DNA of 64,000 nucleotides from Kineococcus terrestris. GTDB taxonomy: Bacteria > Actinomycetota > Actinomycetes > Actinomycetales > Kineococcaceae. The notes under the pieces are model-generated. The model saw nothing but the letters and a program-made list of their open reading frames with translations, did not search any database and had not been told where the DNA came from. A program made the position numbers and the translations under genes. The stretch lies in assembly GCF_041020765.1 (NCBI RefSeq), contig NZ_JBEUEJ010000006.1; one strand, written 5' to 3'. Numbering within the stretch: position 1 is the first letter of the stretch; every line of letters starts with the position of its first letter. Below are positions 33,373-41,221 of this stretch, piece by piece.

Positions 33373-34053
33373 TCAGCGCCAGGTGCCGCCCGCGCGCCGC
33401 TCGATCTCCGCGCGCTCGCCCAGCGGCCACGTCGGCACGTCCAGCAGCCGCGGCAGCAGGTCCGGGGCCGTGGTGATCGCCGCGAACGCCGTCCCCACCG
33501 TCACCCCGTGCGCGGGCACGTCGCGCACCTCGACGACCGCTCCGGCGCGCACCGTCCCCGGCTCCAGCACCCGCAGGTAGGCGCCGGGCACCCGCGCGGC
33601 CGTGAACCGCGGCACCCAGCGCTCCTCGCCCAGGTGCAGGGAGAACGTGCGGCAGGGGATCCGCGGGCAGCTGACCTCCAGCACCGGCCCGCCGTCGCCG
33701 ACGTGCCAGCGCTCACCGAGCACGGCGCCCGTCACGTCGATCCCCGCGGTCGTCAGGTTCTCCCCGAAGCACCCGTCGGCCAGCGCCCGGCCCAGCTCGT
33801 CCTCCCAGGCGTCCAGGTCCTCGCGCGCGTACGCGTACACGGCCTGGTCGTCGCCGCCGTGGTGGCGGCGGTCGCCGACGTGGTCGCCGACCAGGCCGCT
33901 GCCGCCGGTGCCCTTGGGGCCGGGGGCGCGCACCGGCACGGGGTGGTCCACGGGCCGCTTGGCGATGCCGGTGGTCACCGTCCCCGCCGCGCCGCCGCTC
34001 TTGGCCGGGTTGGGGCGGGCCGCCCCCAGGTTCACGCTCCGGACGGTGCTCAC
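33373..34053 (-). CDS. MOSC domain-containing protein
   Basis: 226-residue protein of the YiiM-like MOSC group. The conserved pieces are YAREDLDAWEDELGRALADGCFGENLTTAGIDV and the cysteine motif EVSCPRIPCRTFSLHLG, where the Cys is expected to handle sulfur or molybdenum cofactor. MOSC proteins deliver sulfur or reduce N-hydroxylated compounds. GTG 34053 is chosen for the start; three upstream in-frame codons are possible. No molybdenum genes are nearby. Confidence 0.88.
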   Translation of the reverse strand: MSTVRSVNLGAARPNPAKSGGAAGTVTTGIAKRPVDHPVPVRAPGPKGTGGSGLVGDHVGDRRHHGGDDQAVYAYAREDLDAWEDELGRALADGCFGENLTTAGIDVTGAVLGERWHVGDGGPVLEVSCPRIPCRTFSLHLGEERWVPRFTAARVPGAYLRVLEPGTVRAGAVVEVRDVPAHGVTVGTAFAAITTAPDLLPRLLDVPTWPLGERAEIERRAGGTWR

Positions 34054-34121
34054 GCCGCGCACGCTAGCCGGGCGGGCGCGGCGGCCTCCAGCGACTTCCG
34101 GGCGGGCGCTAGCCTCGCCGG

Positions 34122-34724
34122 GTGGCGAGCGCAGCGAGCACCGCGTACGGCGATCCCGGCAGCGGCGGGCAGGGGACGACGTACGTCCTCATCGACGGGG
34201 AGAACATCGACGCGACCCTGGGCGCGTCCATCCTCGACGGCCGTCCCGCTCCCGAGCAGCGCCCGCGCTGGGAGCGCCTGCTCGACTTCGCCCGCACCAC
34301 GTTCCAGCAGCCCGCCAAGGGCCTGTTCTTCCTCAACGCCACCAGCGGGCACCTGCCGATGTCGTTCGTGCAGGCTCTGCTGGCCATCGGCTACCAGCCG
34401 ATCCCGCTGGCCGGCACCGGCGGCGAGAAGGTCGTCGACATCGGCATCCAGCGCACGCTCGAGGCGATCGTCCCCCGCGACGGCGACGTCCTGCTCGCCA
34501 CCCACGACGCCGACTTCGTGCCGCAGGTCGACGCCCTGCTGACCGGCGACCGGCTCGTCGGCCTGTTCGCGTTCCGCGAGTTCGTCAGCTCCCACTACAC
34601 GCCGCTGGTCGAGCGGGGCCTGAAGGTCTTCGACCTCGAGGACGACGTGCGCGCCTTCAACGTGGTCCTGCCGCGCGTGCGCATCATCCCGCTGGGCGAC
34701 TTCGACCCCGTCCGCTACCTCTGA
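34122..34724 (+). CDS. NYN (PIN-like) domain protein, possible ribonuclease
   Basis: 200-residue NYN/LabA-like protein. The PIN-like acidic residues are in TYVLIDGENIDATLG, GGEKVVDIGIQRTLEAI and GDVLLATHDADFVPQV, consistent with a metal-dependent RNase. The start is GTG 34122. It diverges from the MOSC gene across about 70 bases. The RNA target is unknown. Confidence 0.85.
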   Translation: MASAASTAYGDPGSGGQGTTYVLIDGENIDATLGASILDGRPAPEQRPRWERLLDFARTTFQQPAKGLFFLNATSGHLPMSFVQALLAIGYQPIPLAGTGGEKVVDIGIQRTLEAIVPRDGDVLLATHDADFVPQVDALLTGDRLVGLFAFREFVSSHYTPLVERGLKVFDLEDDVRAFNVVLPRVRIIPLGDFDPVRYL

Positions 34725-34782
34725 GGGCGGGGCCGGCGGCGGCCCACCGCTCAGTCCGGGCGGCCGGCGCGGTCCACCCGGT

Positions 34783-35448
34783 GTGCCTCCCGCCTTCGAG
34801 CGCCTCGTCCTGGCCCCGGGCGGGTGCGCCGCCGCCCAGCGGCGCTGGCGCGGCTGCCTCGCGCTCGTCACCGCCGGCCGCGTCGACCTCGTCGGCGTGC
34901 TCGCCCTGGTCGCCGGGGAGGAGGGCGGTCCGGCCGGCGCGTCGGTGCGCCTGGAGCGGGGCGCGTTCGTGCCCCTGGGCGACCTCGGCCCGGTGACGGT
35001 GCGCAACCCCGGCCCGGAGGAGGCGGTGGTGGTCCTGCTGCTGCTGCCCGCGCGCTCAGCGGACGGCGACGGGCTCCTCGCGGGCGGTGCGGGCGCTGGT
35101 GTCCAGGCGGCCGGTGCGGGTGGCCCAGCGCTCGAACCAGATGGTGAACAGCGGCGGGACGGCGGCGCCCAGGGCCAGCAGCGCCACCCACCAGCGCCAG
35201 CGCAGCACGACCGCGGCGACGACGGCGGAGACGCAGTAGACGACGAACGCGGCGCCGTGGACGGCGCCGACCACGGGGACACCGCCCTCGTGCGGGGCCT
35301 CGACCACGTACTTGAGGAACATCGCGACCAGCAGGGCCGACCAGGACAGCGCCTCCACGACGGCGACGACGCGGAACCAGCGGGCTACGGCGGTGGTCAC
35401 GGGACCTCCTTCGTCGGGGAGCGGTCCTCCGAGTCTGACGCGTCGTAG
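34783..35448 (+). CDS. Cupin-like small protein with aberrant antisense extension
   Basis: The first ~90 residues look like a compact cupin-like protein: LVLAPGGCAAAQRRWRGCLALVTAGRVDL ... LERGAFVPLGDLGPVTVRNPGPEEAVVVLLLLPARS, matching small actinobacterial proteins that end near this point. Here no stop occurs; the frame continues to 35448, wholly antisense to the DUF3817 gene (35056-35400), giving Gly/Ala/Asp/His-rich sequence with no fold. Either the stop was lost, a base is wrong near 35050, or the overlap is real. Start GTG 34783. The true 3' end is therefore uncertain. Confidence 0.5.
   Translation: MPPAFERLVLAPGGCAAAQRRWRGCLALVTAGRVDLVGVLALVAGEEGGPAGASVRLERGAFVPLGDLGPVTVRNPGPEEAVVVLLLLPARSADGDGLLAGGAGAGVQAAGAGGPALEPDGEQRRDGGAQGQQRHPPAPAQHDRGDDGGDAVDDERGAVDGADHGDTALVRGLDHVLEEHRDQQGRPGQRLHDGDDAEPAGYGGGHGTSFVGERSSESDAS
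35056..35400 (-). CDS. DUF3817 integral membrane protein
   Basis: 114-residue membrane protein: WFRVVAVVEALSWSALLVAMFLKYVV, then HGAAFVVYCVSAVVAAVVLRWRWW and LLALGAAVPPLFTIWFERWA, the three-helix pattern and EALSW/GxxHGxxFVxY motif of DUF3817. The function is unknown. The start is GTG 35400. It lies entirely opposite the 3' part of the cupin-like frame; codon bias favours this strand as the real coding one. Confidence 0.87.
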   Translation of the reverse strand: MTTAVARWFRVVAVVEALSWSALLVAMFLKYVVEAPHEGGVPVVGAVHGAAFVVYCVSAVVAAVVLRWRWWVALLALGAAVPPLFTIWFERWATRTGRLDTSARTAREEPVAVR

Positions 35449-35494
35449 GAGACGCCCGCGACGCGGGAGCTGTGGGATCGCTCACCCGGCGAGC

Positions 35495-37801
35495 TCACCC
35501 GAGCAGCAGGTCGCCCTCCGCGGCCCGGTCCGGCGGGCAGCCCGCCCCGCCGGTGCGGCGCACCCAGCCGGGCACGTCCTCGGCGGGCATCGGCGCGCCC
35601 AGGTGGTTGCCCTGCGCCAGCCGCACCCCCAGCGCCCGCAGCGGGGCCAGCTGCCCCTCGTGCTCCACGCCCTCGGCGAGCACCTGCAGGTCCAGCGCCC
35701 GGCACAGCGCCGTGATGCCCGTCAGCAGCGGCACGTCCCCGCCCGCCGACACCAGCGACGTCAGCGACCGGTCCAGCTTCACCGTGGAGACGGGGAAGCG
35801 GCGCAGGTACGACAGCGACGTGTAGCCGATGCCGAAGTCGTCCAGGTCCAGGTGGAAGCCGGCCGCGACGACCTCGCGCAGCGACTCGGCGATCCACGGG
35901 TCGTCCGGCAGCTCCTCGTGCTCGGTGATCTCCAGGTGCAGGCGGTCGGGGTCGATGCCGTGCCGGGCCGCCAGCGCGGAGACCCAGCGCACGGTCCCGC
36001 GGCGCAGCAGGCTGCCCACCCCGAGGTTGACGTGCAGGTGCAGCGGCGGCAGGCCCTGCGCGTCCCAGCCGGCCAGGTGGCCCAGGGCCCGCTCGGTGAC
36101 GTGCTCGTCCAGGCGCGCGCCCAGCCCGGCGGCCTCGGCCTGCGGCAGGAACTCGTCCGGGCGCAGCAGCCCGGCGCGCGGGTGCCGCCAGCGCACCAGC
36201 GCCTCCGTGGCCACCACCCGCACGGGGTCCAGGGTCACGACGGGCTGGTGGACGACGACCAGCTCGCCGACCTCCTCCGCGGGCGCCCCCTCCAGCAGCA
36301 GCCGGCGCAGCTCCTGCTGCAGCGCCAGCGCGCCCAGGACCTTCTCGCGCAGCTGCGGGCGGTAGGCCAGCGCGCGGCCCTTGCCGGCCTGCTTGGCCGC
36401 GTACATCGCCACGTCCGCGTCGACCAGCGCCTGCTCCAGCTCCACGCCCTCCGGCAGCGGGGCGGTACCGACGCTCGCGGTGACCCGCCACGGCACGCCG
36501 GTGGCGTCGAAGGGGGCCTCCAGCGCCTCCAGCAGCAGGTCGCCCGGCCCCTCGCCGAGGGGCTCGGTGCTCACCACGGCGATGAACTCGTCCCCGCCCG
36601 TGCGGCACACCACCCCGTGCGGGCCGACCGCCCGGCGCAGCCGGCCGGCCACGTCCAGCAGCAGCGCGTCGCCGACCGCGTGCCCGCGGGTGTCGTTGAG
36701 CTGCTTGAAGTCGTCCAGGTCCACCAGGCACACGTCCAGCGCCGCCCCGGGCACCCGCGCGCGCAGGCCGGCCACGGCCCGCGGCAGGCCGCGCCGGTTC
36801 ACCAGGTCCGTCAGCGGGTCGTGGTCGGCGGCCCGCTCGGAGCGGCGCAGCGACAGCGCCGCCAGCAGCACGCCCGTGCAGGCCAGCACGTACCCGGCGG
36901 GGGCGACCACGGCCACGGCCACGTCGGGCAGCACGCCGAGGCGGCCCAGCAGCCACAGCGTCGGCACGGCGCAGAAGACCGGCACGACCGTCAGCAGGCG
37001 CTGGGCGCCGCCGCGCAGCTGACCGCCGCCCGCGGGCGTCGCGAACCGCCGCATCGAGGGGTGCTGGGCGGCCGCCGCCAGCAGCAGCGCCGCCAGCGCC
37101 CCCGGCAGCCGCAGCAGCGGGCCGTGGTCGGCGACGACGTCGGACAGCGCGGTCAGCAGGGTGCTCGTCACCAGGGACAGCGCCAGCGCCAGGACGACGA
37201 GGACGGTGGCCGGGGCGGTGCCGGTGCGGGTCGTCAGCAGCCGCAGCACCACGACGGCCAGCACCACGTCGGCGACCACCCCGGTGAGCACGGCCGGGTC
37301 GTCGACCCCGACGGCGCGCACCACGGCCAGCAGCTGCACCGCCAGCAGGGCGGTCCCGGCGGTGGTCAGCAGCACGTCCGGCCACGTCCTCTGCCCGGTG
37401 CCCGGGTCCGCGGCGCGCAGGGTGCGCACGGTGAACGGCACGGCGGTCAGCGCGACGAGCTGGACGGCGGCCAGGCCCAGCCGCAGCGTGCCGGGGTCGC
37501 CGCCGGTGGCGGCCACGGCCACCTCGGCCGCCGCCGTCGTCACCAGCAGCGCCGCCGGCGCGGCCCAGGCGCGCCGCACCTGCGGGCGGTGCCGCCGCAC
37601 GCCGTGCAGCAGCACCAGCAGGGCGCCGGCGTGCACGACGACGGCGCCGGCCGCGGCCGTGGCCGGGGTGACCGGTGCGAGCGCCGCGAGGACGGCGAGC
37701 GCGGCCAGCAGCGCCAGCGCCGCGAGCGCGCCCGCGCCCAGGCCGGTGCGCGCCAGGGCGCGCGCCAGGGGGGCCGGGCCGCCGGGCGTGGTCTCGCGCA
37801 T
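35495..37801 (-). CDS. Membrane GGDEF-EAL protein (cyclic-di-GMP turnover)
   Basis: 768 residues: about ten N-terminal hydrophobic segments, then a GGDEF domain (DHDPLTDLVNRRGL, DFKQLNDTRGHAVGDALL, RTGGDEF intact) and an EAL domain (ATEALVRWRHP, LEITEHE, LDDFGIGYTSLSYL, VKLDRSL, VLAEGVE, QGNHLG). Both active sites look intact; the RxxD inhibitory site before GGDEF is absent (RAVG). It may therefore make or break c-di-GMP. Start ATG 37801 is chosen because the upstream open frame is Arg/Pro-rich and not membrane-like. The sensed signal is unknown. Confidence 0.9.
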   Translation of the reverse strand: MRETTPGGPAPLARALARTGLGAGALAALALLAALAVLAALAPVTPATAAAGAVVVHAGALLVLLHGVRRHRPQVRRAWAAPAALLVTTAAAEVAVAATGGDPGTLRLGLAAVQLVALTAVPFTVRTLRAADPGTGQRTWPDVLLTTAGTALLAVQLLAVVRAVGVDDPAVLTGVVADVVLAVVVLRLLTTRTGTAPATVLVVLALALSLVTSTLLTALSDVVADHGPLLRLPGALAALLLAAAAQHPSMRRFATPAGGGQLRGGAQRLLTVVPVFCAVPTLWLLGRLGVLPDVAVAVVAPAGYVLACTGVLLAALSLRRSERAADHDPLTDLVNRRGLPRAVAGLRARVPGAALDVCLVDLDDFKQLNDTRGHAVGDALLLDVAGRLRRAVGPHGVVCRTGGDEFIAVVSTEPLGEGPGDLLLEALEAPFDATGVPWRVTASVGTAPLPEGVELEQALVDADVAMYAAKQAGKGRALAYRPQLREKVLGALALQQELRRLLLEGAPAEEVGELVVVHQPVVTLDPVRVVATEALVRWRHPRAGLLRPDEFLPQAEAAGLGARLDEHVTERALGHLAGWDAQGLPPLHLHVNLGVGSLLRRGTVRWVSALAARHGIDPDRLHLEITEHEELPDDPWIAESLREVVAAGFHLDLDDFGIGYTSLSYLRRFPVSTVKLDRSLTSLVSAGGDVPLLTGITALCRALDLQVLAEGVEHEGQLAPLRALGVRLAQGNHLGAPMPAEDVPGWVRRTGGAGCPPDRAAEGDLLLG

Positions 37802-37995
37802 CCCGCTCCTCACCCGGTCCGGCTCCGTCCCCCGGTGCTCCCGGTCCGCGCCGCCCGGCCCACCGGTTCGGCTGTCCCCCCTACGTTCGGTCGCGGGAGC
37901 GGGGGACTGGCTCGCCCGATCGGGTGCCGCGGACGTCGCGGTGCTCGCGCGCGGTCCCGGTGGCGGGCGCACCGGCGGTGCGTAGCGTGCCGGGC

Positions 37996-38910
37996 GTGAA
38001 CAGCGACGACCCGGTGCCCGGCGTCCCCTCCCCACCGCCCCGCGAGCGCGGGCCCGTGATCAGCCTGTGGGGCGGCGGGCCCTGGGCGGACCCCGCCCGG
38101 CGCGCCGAGGCCCGCGAGGCGGCCGCGGAGGTGGAGGAGCTCGGCTACGCGCGGCTGTGGCTCTCGGGCGGCTTCGACCCCGGCCTGCACCCCGTGTTCG
38201 GCGACCTGCTGGACGCCACGCGCGAGCTGGGCGTGGCCAGCGGCATCGTCAGCGTGTGGGCGGCGACGCCGCAGGAGCTCGCCGAGGGGTGGGCCGACCT
38301 GGAACGCCGGCACCCCGGCCGCTTCCTGCTGGGGCTGGGCAACTCCCACGCGGCGATCGTCGAGGGCGGCGGCGGGCGCTACGAGAAGCCGTACACGAGG
38401 ACGGTCGAGCACCTCGACGCCCTCGGCGACGCCGTGCCGCCCCAGCGGCTGGTGCTGGCCGCGCTGGGCCCGCGGATGCTGCGGCTGGCGCGCGAGCGCA
38501 CCCGCGGCGCGCACCCGTACTTCGTCCCGCCCGCGCACACGAGCTTCGCGCGCGAGGTGCTGGGCGGCTCGTCGTGGCTGGCGCCGGAGGTGGCGGTGGT
38601 GCTGGAGACCGACCCCGGCCGGGCCCGCGCGGTGGCGCGCGAGCACACCCGCGGCTACCTGGCGCTGCCCAACTACGCGGACAACCTGCGGCGCCTGGGC
38701 TACGGCGACGACGACCTGCGCGACGGCGGCAGCGACCGGCTCGTCGACGAGCTGGTCTGCTGGGGCGAGCCGGCCACCGTGGCCGCGGGCGTCGCCCGGC
38801 ACGTGGACGCCGGCGCCGACGAGGTCGCCGTGCAGGTCCTCACCGCCGACCCCGGCCGCTTCCCGCGCGCGGAGTGGGCGCAGCTGGCCGCGGCGCTGCT
38901 GCCCGCCTGA
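37996..38910 (+). CDS. LLM-class F420-dependent oxidoreductase (TIGR03620-like)
   Basis: Luciferase-like TIM-barrel protein of 304 residues. Visible features: ISLWGGGPWADPARRAEAREAAAEVEELGYARLWLSGGFDP, LGVASGIVSVWAATPQELAEGWADLERRHPGRFLLGLGNSHA, and a C-terminal segment DEVAVQVLTADPG. The pattern fits the actinobacterial TIGR03620 F420-linked group. GTG 37996 is used as the start, with GTG 37987 possible. It is convergent with argG across a strong hairpin. The substrate is unknown. Confidence 0.85.
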   Translation: MNSDDPVPGVPSPPPRERGPVISLWGGGPWADPARRAEAREAAAEVEELGYARLWLSGGFDPGLHPVFGDLLDATRELGVASGIVSVWAATPQELAEGWADLERRHPGRFLLGLGNSHAAIVEGGGGRYEKPYTRTVEHLDALGDAVPPQRLVLAALGPRMLRLARERTRGAHPYFVPPAHTSFAREVLGGSSWLAPEVAVVLETDPGRARAVAREHTRGYLALPNYADNLRRLGYGDDDLRDGGSDRLVDELVCWGEPATVAAGVARHVDAGADEVAVQVLTADPGRFPRAEWAQLAAALLPA

Positions 38911-38940
38911 GGACCCGCCCGGACGAGCCCCCGCGCGCGT

Positions 38941-38975
38941 GGCGGGTCCCGGCCCCCGGGAGGGCGGGACCCGCC
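38941..38975. terminator. Bidirectional terminator-like hairpin between convergent genes
   Basis: GGCGGGTCCCG (38941-38951) pairs perfectly with 38965-38975; the 13-base loop itself has CCC/GGG pairing, and flanking CCCGCGCG/CGCGGG bases can extend the stem. It sits between the convergent F420 oxidoreductase and argG stops. No T tract. Confidence 0.68.
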
Positions 38976-38996
38976 GCGCGGGCGGGGGAGCGGGGC

Positions 38997-40448
38997 TCAG
39001 TCGGTGCCGGCCTCCATGGCGGCCCGGTCCAGCAGCTCCTCGTCGGGCGAGACGGTCCCGCGCGAGGCGATCGCCTCGGCACCGCCCTCGTCCATCGCGC
39101 CGATGAGCCCGGTGGCGGCGGCCTGCGCGGCGCCGACCAGCACGGGCCGCTGCGCCTCGCCGACCAGGCCGATGCGCGCGTACTGCTCCAGGCGGGCCCG
39201 CGAGTCGGCGATGTCGAGGTTGCGCATCGTCAGCTGCCCGATGCGGTCCACGGGGCCGAACGCCGAGTCCTCGGTGCGCTCCATCGACAGCTTGTCGGGG
39301 TGGTAGCTGAACGAGGGGCCGGTGGTGTCGAGGATCGAGTAGTCCTCCCCGCGGCGCAGCCGCAGCGTCACCTCGCCGGTGACGGCCATGCCGACCCAGC
39401 GCTGCAGCGACTCGCGCAGCATGAGCGCCTGCGGGTCCAGCCAGCGCCCCTCGTACATGAGGCGGCCCAGGCGCCGGCCCTCGTTGTGGTAGCTGGCGAC
39501 GGTGTCCTCGTTGTGGACGGCGTTGACGAGGCGCTCGTAGGCGGCGTGCAGCAGCGCCATGCCCGGCGCCTCGTAGATGCCGCGGCTCTTGGCCTCGATG
39601 ATGCGGTTCTCGATCTGGTCGGACATGCCCAGCCCGTGCCGGCCGCCGATCGCGTTGGCCTCCAGCACCAGGTCCACCGCGGAGTCGAACTCGCGCCCGT
39701 TGATCGTGACGGGGCGGCCCTGCTCGAAGCCGACGGTGACGTCCTCGGGGGCGATCTCGACCTCGGGGTCCCAGAACCGCACGCCCATGATCGGCTCGAC
39801 GAGCTCGATGCCGACGTCGAGGTGCTCCAGCCGCTTGGCCTCGTGGGTGGCGCCCCAGATGTTGGCGTCGGTGGAGTACGCCTTCTCGGTGCTGGCGCGG
39901 TAGGGCAGGTCGCGCGCCTGCAGCCACTGCGACATCTCGGTGCGCCCGCCGAGCTCGGTGACGAAGTCGGCGTCCAGCCACGGCTTGTAGATGCGCAGGG
40001 ACGGGTTGGCCAGCAGGCCGTAGCGGTAGAACCGCTCGATGTCGTTGCCCTTGTAGGTGGAGCCGTCGCCCCAGATCTGCACGTCGTCGGCGAGCATCGC
40101 GCGCACCAGCAGGGTGCCGGTGACGGCGCGGCCGAGCGGGGTGGTGTTGAAGTAGGCGCGCCCGCCGGAGCGGATGTGGAAGGCGCCGCACGTCAGGGCG
40201 GCCAGGCCCTCCTCCACGAGGGCGGCGCGGCCGTCGACGAGGCGGGCGACCTCGGCGCCGTAGTCGGTCGCGCGGCCGGGCACCGAGGCGATGTCGGTCT
40301 CGTCGTACTGGCCGATGTCGGCGGTGTAGGTGCACGGCACGGCGCCCTTCTCCCGCATCCAGGCGACCGCCACGGAGGTGTCCAGGCCGCCGGAGAAGGC
40401 GATCCCGACGCGCTCGCCGGTGGGCAGGGAGGTGAGGACCTTCGACAT
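38997..40448 (-). CDS. argG: Argininosuccinate synthase
   Basis: ATP-dependent ligation of citrulline and aspartate in arginine synthesis. 483 residues, the longer E. coli-like type. N-type PPi-loop is GIAFSGGLDTSVAVAWM; further motifs are YTADIGQYDETD, STYKGNDIERFYRYG, STDANIWGATHEAKRLE, and SDQIENRIIEAKSRGIYEAPGMALLHAAYERL. Start ATG 40448 gives MSKVLTSLPTGERVGIAFSGG. It stands alone, not in an arg cluster, as is common for this type. An AT-rich upstream patch may hold an ARG box. Confidence 0.96.
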   Translation of the reverse strand: MSKVLTSLPTGERVGIAFSGGLDTSVAVAWMREKGAVPCTYTADIGQYDETDIASVPGRATDYGAEVARLVDGRAALVEEGLAALTCGAFHIRSGGRAYFNTTPLGRAVTGTLLVRAMLADDVQIWGDGSTYKGNDIERFYRYGLLANPSLRIYKPWLDADFVTELGGRTEMSQWLQARDLPYRASTEKAYSTDANIWGATHEAKRLEHLDVGIELVEPIMGVRFWDPEVEIAPEDVTVGFEQGRPVTINGREFDSAVDLVLEANAIGGRHGLGMSDQIENRIIEAKSRGIYEAPGMALLHAAYERLVNAVHNEDTVASYHNEGRRLGRLMYEGRWLDPQALMLRESLQRWVGMAVTGEVTLRLRRGEDYSILDTTGPSFSYHPDKLSMERTEDSAFGPVDRIGQLTMRNLDIADSRARLEQYARIGLVGEAQRPVLVGAAQAAATGLIGAMDEGGAEAIASRGTVSPDEELLDRAAMEAGTD

Positions 40449-40455
40449 GCGGAAG

Positions 40456-40484
40456 ATCATGCACGGAAGTGGATGAATATGCAA
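40456..40484 (-). promoter_or_regulatory. Possible ArgR box upstream of argG
   Basis: On the argG strand, TTTGCATATTCAT followed after 10 bases by TGCATGA is a strikingly AT-rich patch only 8-36 bases before the start codon, with TGCAT/TTCAT half-sites like actinobacterial ARG boxes. The match is loose and only suggestive. Confidence 0.35.
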
Positions 40485-40507
40485 AGCGCTGCCGTGTCGG
40501 AGCGGTG

Positions 40508-40528
40508 TGACAAGCGTCCTTGACACCA
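40508..40528. promoter_or_regulatory. Operator copy 1 and -35 box of the membrane/Xre operon
   Basis: TGACAAG-N4-CTTGACA is a near-perfect 7-bp-arm dyad followed by CCA. Its right arm forms the -35 box TTGACA (40520-40525). A 17-base spacer leads to CAGGCT (40543-40548), which places transcription start at or next to the ATG at 40555. A second copy with 18 of 21 bases identical begins exactly 48 bp downstream. Confidence 0.65.
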
Positions 40529-40554
40529 GACGAGCGGCCGGGCAGGCTCGTCGC

Positions 40555-40968
40555 ATGACAAGCACGCTTGACACCACGGGTCGCAGCCGCGGGGACCGCG
40601 CCCGGACCCGCGCCTACGCCCGGGACTTCGTGCCCGCGATGGCCGGCTACGTGGTGGCGATCGCCGCCGTGACCGTCTGGGGCGGCCTGGACGGCGACAG
40701 CCCGTGGCGCTTCGCCTGGGCGCTGCTGCCCGTCCTGCCGGTCCTCGCCGTCGTGCGCGCCGTCGTGCGGGCGCTGCGCCGGTCCGACGAGTACGCCCAG
40801 CTCGTGCAGCTGCGCGGCCTGGCCGTCGGCTTCGCCGTCGCGGTGGTCGCCTGCGTCGTCCTCGGGATGCTGCAGCTGGCCGGCCTGGTGGTCCCCGTCG
40901 CGCCCTGGCTGGTGGTCGGCGCGGCGATGACCTCCTGGGCCGTCGCCGCGGCCGTCGCCTCGCGCTGA
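40555..40968 (+). CDS. Four-helix membrane protein paired with an Xre regulator, probably leaderless
   Basis: 137-residue membrane protein with an Arg-rich N-terminus and four hydrophobic segments (FVPAMAGYVVAIAAVTVWGG, FAWALLPVLPVLAVVRAVV, LAVGFAVAVVACVVLGMLQLAGL, VAPWLVVGAAMTSWAVAAAVA). No specific family recognised; similar small membrane proteins often accompany Xre regulators of the YozG/YgzD type. Start ATG 40555 lies 7 bases after the -10 box, so the message is probably leaderless. An operator-like dyad overlaps codons 1-7. It precedes the regulator gene by 9 bases. Confidence 0.82.
   Translation: MTSTLDTTGRSRGDRARTRAYARDFVPAMAGYVVAIAAVTVWGGLDGDSPWRFAWALLPVLPVLAVVRAVVRALRRSDEYAQLVQLRGLAVGFAVAVVACVVLGMLQLAGLVVPVAPWLVVGAAMTSWAVAAAVASR
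40556..40576. promoter_or_regulatory. Operator copy 2 over the start codon
   Basis: TGACAAG-N4-CTTGACA dyad, the second copy of the 40508-40528 site, beginning inside the ATG of the membrane protein gene. A repressor bound here and at copy 1 would cover the whole promoter. The 48-bp spacing could allow a bridged or wrapped complex. Confidence 0.6.
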
Positions 40969-40977
40969 GGCGGCGCC

Positions 40978-41199
40978 GTGGACAACCGCATCCGCGAGCT
41001 GCGCACCGCCCGCGGCTGGACCCAGGCGGGCCTGGCCGACCTGCTCGACGTCTCCCGGCAGACCGTCAACGCCCTGGAGACCGGCCGCTACGACCCCAGC
41101 CTGCCGCTGGCCTTCCGCCTGGCGCGGGTGCTCGGCGAGCCGCTGGAGGCGATCTTCGACCCGGGGGAGGAGCTCAGCGCCGAGGCGGCCGCGCGCTGA
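40978..41199 (+). CDS. Xre/Cro-C1 family small regulator
   Basis: 73-residue single-domain helix-turn-helix protein: IRELRTARGWTQAGLADLLDVSRQTVNALETGRYDPSLPLAFRLARVLGEPLEAIF. This is the YozG/YgzD-like class that controls its own operon with a membrane partner. The start is GTG 40978, 9 bases after the membrane gene. It probably binds the two TGACAAG-N4-CTTGACA dyads upstream of the pair; this is inferred from position and from the absence of any other regulator beside them. Confidence 0.9.
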   Translation: MDNRIRELRTARGWTQAGLADLLDVSRQTVNALETGRYDPSLPLAFRLARVLGEPLEAIFDPGEELSAEAAAR

Positions 41200-41221
41200 G
41201 CCGGACCGGACGGCCGGCGCC

